Assembly: GCF_019059575.1 (NCBI RefSeq)
Contig: NW_024882326.1
Coordinates: 1 to 64,000 of the forward strand
DNA length: 64,000 nucleotides
Direction: 5' to 3'
Origin: Amphibalanus amphitrite
Taxonomy: Eukaryota > Arthropoda > Thecostraca > Balanomorpha > Balanidae
This document shows, piece after piece, positions 46,158 to 58,100 of this stretch. The position numbers were made by a program, and so were the translations under genes. Under the pieces are notes generated by a model. It ran no database searches. It saw only the letters and a list, made by a program, of their open reading frames with translations, and was not told the DNA's origin. Numbering within the stretch: the stretch's first letter is position 1; every line of letters starts with the position of its first letter.

Positions 46158-49100
46158 GTAATGCCATTCAGGATTATATAATACTGAACGAGGCCGGTGT
46201 AAATAAATTTTCAAGACCGAGGTCCTTACTGAATTTTTGAACGAGGCCGAAGGCCGAGTTCAAAAATCAGTAAGGACAGGTCTTGAAAATTTATCACCGG
46301 CCGAGTTTGGTATGTATTTTACTGTATGCCAACGATAAAATAATTGTCTGGACCGAAGCTCTTAGCCGTTTTTTGAACGAGGCCATCCCAAAATGTTGAC
46401 TTGGTAATTCGTTTTTGACCGTGGTCAATTTGCTTTTACTGTATGCCTGGCCTATTCAAATACATTAGCCAGAGAGGTGTGGTAATAACTGGTGTAAGCA
46501 AATTGACCACGGTCAAAAATGCATTACCAGAATGCACTTAAGCCAACATTTTTGGATGGTCTCGTTCCTAAGTCGGCTAAGAGCTTCGGTCCAGAAAATA
46601 AATTTATCGTTGGCATACAGTAAAATACATACCAAACTCGGCCGGTGATAAATTTTCAAGACCTCAGTCCTTACTGATTTTTGAACTCGGCCTTCGGCCT
46701 CGTTCAAAAATCCAGTAAGGACCTCGGTCTTGAAAATTTATTTACACCGGCCTCGTTCAGTATTATATAACACCGCTTACACCAGTTATTACCACACCCC
46801 TCTGGCTAATGTATTTGAATAGGCCAGGTATACAGTAAATCTGTAAACTGTGTAATATTTGTTAGAATGACCTTCAGGGAGGCAGTTATTATTGCTTAAA
46901 AGACATTTGGGCCTAGGAGTGACTTGTGGCAATCATGTCCCATTTTCAGTGACCCCAGACCTCCAGGGGGTGTCAATCAATTGCATTTAGCATGTTCCCA
47001 ACGTAACTGTCAGTTCTGCATGTCCTGTTGAACAATGATTTGCAGGTACTTTTGAAGCATTGTCCCAGCTCGCAACTCAATTCATGTCTTGATATTGCAG
47101 AGGAGGGCAATGAAGAGGACTTTCACAAGTCTCTGGACAAGCTGAAGGACACTGATCCAGAGTTCTACAAGTTCCTCCAGGAAAATGACAAAGATGTGTT
47201 CGAGGGGGAGGAAGAAAAAGAAACTGAACAGCCTGAGCCGGCAGATGAGGTGGGGCCAATTAGTTGAAGGCTTACTTTTATTGTAAGAGAACAAGCATCT
47301 TTACTACTCCAGTTATTCACTTGTATTTTACTATGAGGGAAAGCCAATTTCTCTCAACTCCATCGTGAAACAATGGTTGTTTGGTTGTACAGCCCAACTT
47401 ATTACTAGATGCGATGCCTTGCACACCGAACAGTGTTTTTTCCTCGTTTGTTTCAGGACTCAGCTGAAGACAGTGATGACGAGCCCTCGGATCCGTCTGG
47501 GCTCAGTCTGACTCAGATCAGTCGATGGGAGGCAGCTCTTGCGAGTACACAGTACGTACGTCATAACGAACCTCTCGTCATCTTAGAAAGCTTTTCAATT
47601 GTGGTCCTGTGTTACCAATGCTCAGATGCTGCATGGTGGCATTTTTAAAACTCCAAACTCTATTGTTCTTAATTACGCCCACATGTGCATCAATACGTGA
47701 GCCGAAACTTTTGCTTATTGATTGTTTTGCTGACAAAGTAAAATGTTTGCGTTCGTGTTATAAATCCCCGGCTATTTGTGTCACCGTGCCACCTGTTGTT
47801 CGCGGAGCATCCTCACGCCACCGCTGCCGCCGCCAGGGCCAAGTCGGCTCTGAAGGAGGTCACTGCCGCGTTCCGGTCGGCAGTGCAGCGCGCGACCGGC
47901 GGCGGGGCCGAGGGCGCCTCGACCATCGACGATCCCACAGGTCGGTGCCGACTGAACCGCGGGCTGAATGAAATCCTGGACAGGGGTGTGACCAATATTC
48001 TTGTGTTGCGTTTGACGTGAATGAGATCGGATTGGAAGCTCGGATGTAGTGCCACTGTAGCACGATACAATGCGTCACGGTACCACATATTGAGAAAGCT
48101 TCTTGAAATGTTGACACGTTCTCTCCATTTTTATAGTTCTTGTATAGTTTTTCATTTTGCTTTTTATAGACATCATCGTTTCGACTTATAACGATTGTTT
48201 AAATGGGTCGAGATTCGTTAAGAGGTAAGGCCCACAGCCCTGCGCCTATGACACCGTCTCTGCACGGCCGTGTGTCCCGCAGTGTTCAACAGCCTGGTGC
48301 GTCTGTGTCTGAACGAGGTGCCTCGCGCCGTGGCCTCCATCCTGAAACTGGAGTCGTCGGAGAAGGACCCGTCGCGCTGCAAACGCTGGCCGCAGGTCAA
48401 AGGGCCCGTCAAACGCTTCCTCACGGACGTCATTCAGGTGAGGCGGACTGGGAGAGTTGTCATTGAAGTTAAGTGTGTGGCCTTGCTTCATGAAGCGTCG
48501 CTATAGGTATGACGTTTGAAGATTAGTTCTAGCAGTTTGTGATCTGTAGAGTCACACCGATTCAGCATCACACACCGATGTAATAATGAGTTGCCGGATC
48601 ATCACACACCGATAATCATACCACCACAATGCCAGCGTGGGTAGGGAGAGCGAGTGAACGGTGCAGAACTTACCCCCCTTCTGCCTCCAATTGGCCCGGT
48701 ACGCTGGTTCCCTATTCCCAAAGTACCGCTGTCCCACATTCCGCCGGCAGCTGCTGGCGTCCTCGGGCTCTGCGGCGATGCAGCGCGCGCTGCTGCGCCA
48801 CCTGCTGGCCATGACGCCGTACCTGGCCACCGAGCAGCGACTGTGCTCGCAGCTGGTCAGCCGGCTGGTGGCCCTCTGGTCCGCCGGCGAGGAGGAGGTG
48901 CGCGTGCTGGCCTTCGTCAACCTGTACCGGCTGACCAGGAGGAACCAAGCCGCCCTGCTCGACACAGTACTCATGGTGAGCCGGCCGCCGATCTAACGGC
49001 GGATGGACGCTCAGGCTGGTGACGGGGGAACGGGCGGTGTCCAAGTGAGGAAGCATGTTGTCTGAGAACCGTCTTGCTTTTATGGAGGTTTAGTTCTAAA

Positions 49101-52100
49101 CCAGCGTTTTCCTCGGTCAATGACGGTTCACGCTCACGCCCTCTGTCGCCCGCCCTGTCGTGCCAACAGAAAGCGTACCTGGCGTACGTGAAGAACTGCG
49201 CGTTCACGTCCGCTCAGTCGTGGCCTCACATTCACCTGATGCGCCGGTCGCTGGTGGAGCTCTACAGCATCGACCCGTCTATGAGCTACCAGCGGGCGTT
49301 CCTCTACATCCGGCAGCTGGCCATCCACCTGCGCAACGCCAAACTCGACAAGAAAAAGGTAACCGGAAGCTGCTGGGTAAGGTGGATCAGACGTGGATAG
49401 GTTGGTTACGCGGATGTATCTGCTGTATGTGACGGTGTTTCTGCTGTTTGTAACGAGTGTGTGTATCCGTGTTCAGTTTCAGGTGGTGTACGTTACAACT
49501 AGCGTTTGTCCACTGTCCTCAGCTGTGGGCGGCTGTTTCACCTGTGTATGTCTCTGTCTTACGGTATGTATCTGTGTCTAGTTTCAGGTGGTGTACAAAC
49601 TGGCAGTATGTCCACTGCCTGCTGTGTTACGGTATGTCTCTGTGTATCCAGTTCCATGTGGTGTACAACTGGCAGTATGTTCACTGTCTGCTGTGTGTCA
49701 GTATGTGTCTGTGTATCCAGTTCCAGGTGGTGTACAACTGGCAGTATGTCCACTGCCTGCTCTGTGTCAGTATATCTTTGTGTTACAGTATGTATCTGTG
49801 TATCCAGTTCCAGGTGGTGTACAACTGGCAGTATGTCCACTGCCTGTCTGTGTGTCAGTATGTATCTGTGTATCCAGTTCCAGGTGGTGTACAACTCGCA
49901 GTATGTCCACTGCCTGTCTGTGTGTCAGTATGTGTGTGTCAGTGTGTCTTTGTGTTACGGTATGTCTCTGTGTGTTCAGTTCCAGGTGGTGTACAACTGG
50001 CAGTATGTCCACTGCCTGCTCCTGTGGTCCGCCCTGATCGGAGAGGACCGCAGTGAGGAGCTGCGACTGCTGCTCTACCCACTCACACAGGTCGGTGGCG
50101 CTATCATAACCCGAGGTGATACGATATGCTTTTCGTGTACGGCTGATACATTTTAATGCTCCAATTACGGTGAATTTATCGCATCACATTTAAGCTTATT
50201 TATGCATGCTCCATAATGATAAGTTAAAACATCATTTGTCGCTTGGTTTCTCATGTCTAAGAGTAGGTCGAGTCGAGTTACCTGACTAGGAGAAGTGAGC
50301 CTTATTAAGCAGTTAGCCCCAGCCACGTCCCCCCTCTGACCGGCCTCCGCCGCGTTCGCCTCCCCATCAGATAATGCTGGGCACGGTGAACCTGATCACC
50401 ACGTCTCGCCACTACCCTCTGCGTCTGCACGTGGTGCGCGCGCTGACGCAGCTGTCGGCCGCCACCAACACCTTCATCCCCGTGCTGCCGCTGCTGCTGC
50501 AGGTACGGCGGGAGGACGCAGGGGCACGCCGGCGGGTCAGCGCTGTTGGCCACGTGGGGTGGAGGTGCGGGGATGGGGGTCATTGAACGGGATGTCTGAG
50601 TTGCAGGAACAGACACGAGACAATACAATATTTACAGACGTCCGAAGGAACCTAACTTTATCAGGGAACGAAGCGTTTTTTTAGGGAGATTGACGACTGG
50701 CAATGGTGTTTGATTCCAATAAACGTCTTTTTAATGTTATTCAGTGGAAGGAAACTGATTGCTGACGAAAACTGTCCAATAGATGGTGAGTAATACATAT
50801 GAAAAACGTAGAAGATCATTGACATTACTTGGAAGCTAGACATGGACATGTTTTAGTGAAGTTGCTATCATGTAGTGAAGTTGCTATCATGCCCTCACTT
50901 CCCTCGTTTCCCCCTATAAATTTAAAACGTTGCGCTTTCTCCAGGTCCTCCACCAGACCGACTTCAACAAGCGCAGCTCTCGCGTGTCGATGCGCCCGCT
51001 GGACCTGAGCTGCATGCTGCGCTTCTCGGAGGCCGAGCTGAAGGAGAACGGCTTCCGTGATGGCGTGTTCGACGGCGTGCTCTCGGCTCTGGTCGAGTAC
51101 CTGCACGTGGAGTGCTGCAGCCTGGCCTTCCCCGAGCTGGTGGTGCTCGCCAGGATACAGGTCAGTTCCGGGCCAAACTGGTCCGTCCCGGGCAGCTGAC
51201 GGTCAGATCGAAGTAGAAATTAGTTAGCGTCAAACTGGTCAGTCCTGGGTGCGTGTCACCGACCGTATCTGGTTACAGACTTAACGAGTGTCGGCTTGAT
51301 CATCATCGATGTGTCATCATTGGTGCTGCGCTTCACGGGCCAGCCGTGTCAGTTCCGATACTAACCTGCGTGTCAGTTTAGCACGCAGTTTAGTATCGGA
51401 ATATGGTAGACGTGATTGCCAGGCCAGAAGCCAGAACCATGGACGGTCATCATATGCTGATTGTGGGAAGAAGCTGGTGCCTTTCAAAAACACTTTGCTT
51501 TCGACTGTGCGGTTTGAAGAGATAATTTATCGCGCCGGATGTGGGTTTGAACTAGGTGAGGGCTACCGACTAGGGCTTCGGGTAGATTTTCAAAACGTCC
51601 TCCGGGCCGGATTTGAACCAGCGACCTATGGATGCCTGTGAGTGCTCTACAGTATACCGCTCTACCAACTGAGCTACCAGAGGATATGAGGCCGTTCTGA
51701 CGCGGTATCGTGCGCCGGCGACGGCGGGCCGTGAAGTGCCGGTTACAGAGTGGAACGGTGTAGTGAAAGGGACCACGCCCTGAGCGGGGGCGGGACGACG
51801 AGGGGGTCAGCGCGGCGACACTAGCATTCAGCATCCTCTGGTAGCTCAGTTGGTAGAGCGGTGGACTGTAGCGGAACGTTCAGACATCCATAGGTCGCTG
51901 GTTCAAATCCGGCCCGGAGGACGTTTTGGGGAGCAGCTGCCGGTCAGATCCTGGCTTGATGTAGCTCAGATTACATGTGCGTTAACCTGCGCCCCGCGGG
52001 GGGGGCAGAATCTGCCCCCCCCCCTCCCGTTTTTCGCCAATAACTTCTAAACGCGTTACGCCAGCTACGTCAAACTTTCAGTACCTTATCATACATCAAT

Positions 52101-55100
52101 TTAACACGTTCCCTGAAAATATCAGCGAAATCCGTCGGAAATTTTTTGAGAAATTGACGTTTTAGTGACGTCATGTTCGCCATTTTCGCCTCAAAAACGG
52201 CAAAATTTCAAACGCCGCTAACATCTTCAATTTTAAAGGAATCAATACGTACCAAAAAGGTTATACGTGATTCTCCTTTGTCTATCAAATGGCTATCTCG
52301 TTTTTTTTGGAAATTTTGGATTTTGGCCCAAATTTTTTCAAAAAACTGACTTTTGGGAAAATAATTATAAAATCCAAAATTTTGAGTTGAGTGTATCGAA
52401 AAAAAACGGAATATATGTCAGAGAAGTGGTCTATGTGCACCTACATACTACTGTGGACGTCAAACTGCGTGGGACGCGACTTTTTCGCAATAACTTTTGA
52501 ATGCGTTGCCTCTCAAGAACGAAACTTCGGCAACGGACGTTTCAGACCCCGGCCTAATTTTTATTACTAAGGTTTTTCAATTTCCGATCAATATTTAGGG
52601 CACTTCCCGTTCACTCGTAATGTTAAATTTTGCTCATGAAACTTTCTCGGTGATCAGAGGCTACTCCACAAGGGGCGGAGCCATAGTGTGACGTTGGAGC
52701 TAAGGCGGAGCGCCTCGGCTGGCCGTTGCCTGAGGCGCTACCTGACCCGAGACCGGACAGTCGCGGTCCGTAGGGGTTGGTACGCGGTGCTTCCTGCCAA
52801 CACACCCAGCCGCATGGCGTACGTTATTCATGCTTGCCCTAAGGGCTGCAAGAATGTGTTTGCAATGCGCCTCTTGTCGGTATTTAACCGACAAATTGAT
52901 TTAGAATGTCACCCAGATAGGAAGACTATACGCGTACGCCAAATATTACGATGATTTAAGAATAACAGAAAATAATTAAATGATTATTTAATAAGTTTGT
53001 CAACGTAATTACGTAAATGAGATACATAATAATATAATATATTTACACAGTCAAGTTAATTTTTTAATTAAAATTTTAATTTTAGGTTCTTGTAGATATC
53101 AAACCGCCAGGAACGTTAGTACACTTCGTGTTATCCTGCCAAGCCCCAATATGCCCCAACTTAAAGGGAGATAATGAGCTTTCTTTTTTCTTAAATAAAA
53201 ATTACTCGACATCTATACTATTTCTACTGTAGTTTCTATAAAATATGAAAATTTCCTAGCACATTTTCGTATGTGAAAAAGGTTTTATTTTTGCAAAAAA
53301 GAAGCAGTACTTGCAGTACTTGTAACACCCACCGAAATGCGTTGTCCTTCTCTATAAAAAAGTCGCAGTATATGGCGCTTTTGTTTCAAACAGCGACGCT
53401 TGGATTTTTGTTTATGTTATCACCTTGTCGTTGCTTGGTTGTAAGGATTCTAATTTGAATTAGAGTTAATTCGGTTTAGAATTAATTAGATTCTAATTCG
53501 GGGGTACATAGTGCCTACTCTTATTTGTTTCCAAGTATTATTTTGCGCCACAAATGAACGGCATGCGCCAGAAACGCAGCCAAATCTTGCGATTGCGACT
53601 ACGAAATTCATTATTTTGGCCTCAGAGCCTGAAGCGAAAAATACAAGCATATTTATTTCAAAAAGACTTCAGGTTTGTCGAACGGTGTTATGAGAATTTT
53701 GATAACAGTACTGCATAAGTTTTTCAGTGATGCCGCAAAAGTGTTGTATCTATCTTCTTTTATTGTGCAGTCGGCGGGACCGATTCAAAATTGAGTCGTT
53801 GCTACTAAAATAGCAGCATATGGCGACAGATGATGAACAGGAAAAATAGTTGCGTAAATTTAGACATAAACCACCCCCAAACCATGAATATCTTTTGAAG
53901 GCACTATAGACGACCATTAACTAACTAGATGTGATGAAGATCAAATGTAATGAATACGCTCATTTTACAAAATTACATGCAAGTACCAAAAAGTGATGTA
54001 AGTACTTATTCAACGGTCATTTTCAGCGCTCCCCGCTAACGTGACTTCAAGTTGAGATATTTGCGGCAAGGTACCGAATTGAGCAAAATGGTTTTAATTT
54101 ACATTATAACTTGTGTTTTGTCAGAAAATGGTCCTAACTCAGATTTTGTGGAAAAAGGTCATAATCTCCCTTTAAATGTTTCCGTAATGCACCGGTACGC
54201 ATAGCCGGAGGGGAGCCGGATCCGCCGGAGCCGTCATATTTTGCCCTGAGTGGGAGCCGGAGCCGGAGCCGTATTGCCATTTTACTCGGAGCCGGAGCCG
54301 GAGCTGGAGCTGACTCAAATGTTCAAGGCTCTGCATCCCTGCTGCTAAGTCAATAATTCGTATAGTTAATTTGGTAAAGGGCCATACTGAACAATCTCGT
54401 TTTTTTTCTCGGATTAAAAAACCTGGTAAAAGGCCATACTGAACAATCTCGGTTTCGAGATTTCCGCCCATCTGAGACCCGACGCACACAGCATGCAGAA
54501 CCGGTTCTGAGTGAGGATCGACCGACAGATGGCAGTCGTGTCTGAACGGTAGATGGCAGGGAATTCGTAGTTAGTAGGCGGGGCTTCGAGCAGCCTGACG
54601 ATAGCCGCCATCCGGGCTGATATTTCACTTAGCATTACGAGTGAACGTGAAGTGCCCTAAATATTGATCGGACATTGAAAAACCTTAGTAATAAAAATTA
54701 GGCCGGGGTCTGAAACGTCCATTGCCGAAGTTTCGTTCTTGAGAGGCAACGTATTCAAAAGTTATTGCGAAAAAGTCGCGTCCCACGCGGTTTGACGTTC
54801 ACAGTAATTTCTAGACGAATGGGTTCAAAAATGTGGGAGTTATTCAAAATTTTATGACGTCACGACACACAAAGATTTTGAAAAATGATTTTTTGGAAGT
54901 TCTAGACCTCGTACGGAAACAAAAATAGCATCATTCGATTCACCGTGAAAAACTGCATCAGATAGACACCTTTTTAGGCCTTAACAACCAACTTCAAAAT
55001 TTGATCTCACTTGACCTGACCTCGACCTGAAATTCATCCAGAGGTGGTCCATATCACTTATTGAGTGTGCCTATTGAATTATATGAGTAAAATGACCCAT

Positions 55101-58100
55101 AAAACATGTGTCGCACATGCCCTTTTCTATATTTTATTTTTGGTGACCTGACCTGACTTGACCTTGACCTTGACCTTTGAATGACATTGTATGCAACGAA
55201 TGTTGTCTTGGTAGTCTAAGAACACGTTTTGGGCAATCAGTCTCAGTCCATTCTTCGGCAACTACGGTGCAAAGCCGATACTGTAGAAACTTACATTTTG
55301 TACCCTTGACCTGACCTTGACCTGACCTCTGACCTACTTAAGCAAAAAAATTTGGGCTCTTAAGATCCGCCTTGTTGAGAGGTTTCGATTGCCGTTTTCC
55401 CCGTCTTTCTACGACCATCGGTTCGGAAGTTAGACAGGGGGGGGGGGGGCAGAATCTGCCCCCCCCCCAGCAGGGCGCGTATGGCTGAATAGCCCAGCGG
55501 GGCGCGGGTTAAATGACATTGGCATTCGGCACGCTCAAAAGCTCAAATAAGCCGACTATGGCCCAGGCTGCTATATTTCATCAGTGAAGCTGTGTCACTC
55601 AAGGTATGACACCGTCACCAAGCACTTCGGTGTTTAGTTTTTTTTTCATACCAGTCAAATGTCTAGTTACCCGCCAGACCAGTGTTTGTTTCACATCAGT
55701 CCCGTGTTTTGTTTCGCGCCGGCCTGGTGTCTTGTTTCACACCAGTACGGTGTCTTGTTTTACGCCGGCCCGGTGTTTTCTTTGACACCAGTTCTGTATC
55801 TTTCACGTCACACCAGTCAGGTGTCTTCGATTTCATATCAGTCCGGTCTCTTGTTTCATTTAAGCTCGGTGTCTTGTTTAACACCAGTACGGTGTCTTGT
55901 TTCACACCAGTACGGTGTCTTGTTTTACGCCGGCCCGGTGTCTTATTGCTCACTGGTGTGGTGTTTTGTTAGTGTCTGTTAGTGTCCGGTGGTTGATTGC
56001 AATGGACAATCCAGCCAAGTCCAGTGTAGTGTTAAAGAATAAAATAGACCAGCGACTGGGCCAAAACGTCCTCCGGGCCGGATTTGAACCAGCGACCTAT
56101 GGATGCCTGTGAGTGCTCTACAGTCCACCGCTCTACCAACTGAGCTACCAGAGGATATGAGGCCGTTCTGACGCGGTATCGCGCGCCGGCGACGGCGGGC
56201 CGTGAAGTGCCGGTTACAGAGTGGAACGGTGTAGTGAAAGGGACTACGCTCTGAGCGGGGGCGGGACGACGAGCGGGTCAGCGCGGCGACACGAGCATTC
56301 AGCATCCTCTGGTAGCTCAGTTGGTAGAGCGGTGGACTGTAGCGGAACGTTCAGACATCCATAGGTCGCTGGTTCAAATCCGGCCCGGAGGACGTTTTGG
56401 CCCAGTCGCTGGTCTGTTCGCACTTCGCTCCGTTCTGAAACACTAAAAAAAACGTGTTTAATCGAACACGACACTGAAACGGACTGTGGTCAGCTATCTG
56501 CTACCCGACTGGACTGGATTGGTCTGTAACCGATCGATCTGGACACCATAGCAACAACACACCACGATATAGACCGCTCGCACTAATGTGCAGCAATACA
56601 CCGCACTAAGGTTTTGCAAGACACCGTACAGGTGTGAAACTAGACACCACTATAGTGTGTAAATAACCGACGTGAAACATGACAACGGACTGGGGTGAAA
56701 CAAGATATGTTGTAATGTAAAACAACACCGGACTGATGTGTAACAAGACACCGAGCTGGTGTGAAAGAAAACACAAATGGTGTGTAACAAGACTAGTGGG
56801 TAGCAAGACACCGGATTAGTGTGTAGCTGACAGTGGACGGGTGTAAAAGAAGATACCGATCTGATGTAAAACAAAACACCACGCTGGTGTAACAAAGCAC
56901 CGGGCTGATGTGTAACAACTAAAAACCGAAATGCATGGAGCACTACTTTCACTGGCGAAATATCTGTAGCAGCCTATGCCATTTTGCAGCCATGCAGTCT
57001 GAGCGACAGTAACTCAGAACATGACCGACAGAGTTACTCCCTTAAAACTTCCTCCGGGCCGGATTTGAACCAGCGACCTATGGATGTCTGAACTTTCCGC
57101 TACAGTCCACCGCTCTACCAACTGAGCTACCAGAGGATACTATACACCCGTGCCGCCGCGCTGGCCTGCTCGTGGCCCCGCCCCCGCTCTGGGCGTGGTC
57201 CCTTTCACTTCAATGCTCCACTCTGTAACCGGCACTTCACGGCCCGCCGTCGCCGGCGCGCGATACCACGTCAGAACGGCCTCATATCCTCTGGTAGCTC
57301 AGTTGGTAGAGCGGTGGACTGTAGGGCACTCACAGGCATCCATAGGTCGCTGGTTCAAATCCGGCCCGGAGGACGTTTTGACCCGATCGCTGGTCTGGTC
57401 TGAAACGAGGCACTGGACTGGACCGAGGACTGTCGTCCGCCACCGCGGAGTGCTGTGACCAGACACTGCACGGGTGCAAACCTACACAAATTGATTGGTT
57501 TGTAGCTGAACCACGGACGTATAAATAAACTGGACCCGCAACCACCTCCATTCAGGTGAAGCCGACAAGGCGCCATTTTACGTTGCCAAAAACCCGTGCT
57601 CTGAAAGGTCATCGAGCCAATACAATTGGAATTGCATATAAACGGATGATCAGATCGAGATGCTGGTGGTACCGTTCGACGGGTAATGCTTTGAGGCAGG
57701 TGATGATGCATGTCACAGGTCATTCGGTGTCACGTGGCGCTTGCCACGTGCCGACAAAGTCAGGAAGGGCAAAAACCTTTAAGCGACGCTCCAAATTAAA
57801 CGGTGGGAGGCAGAGGTGCCAAATTCACAGGTCACATGTCCCGGTGTTTGACCATTAACATATGGTATGCTCGGCAGCAGGGGGTGCGGAATGCACGCGC
57901 CAGGGGCGAAAAACATGTTTTGAGGAGGCATCCTCCAATTCCGGAAAACATTGACCTAGGCACACCAAATTTGGCACACTGACACGACTGGACGAGCGCT
58001 TTAAGGCGCTGTGCAAATAGATGTGCTGGGGTACATGGTGCACGTGCTGTGCACGTGCAAACCTTTTGATGTTGCACTCTGTGTCACATATACGGGCAGA

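Noticed and set aside
49457..50156. Frames of about 200 codons with repeating YNWQYVHCL-type peptides
   Set aside because: They read through the acceptor array and intron; only the final copy continues into the NOC2 coding sequence.
55659..55982. 107-codon repetitive frame
   Set aside because: A 23-bp minisatellite read as protein; not a gene.
55670..56930. CRISPR-like array
   Set aside because: Units are head-to-tail minisatellites without unique spacers, in a eukaryotic intron.
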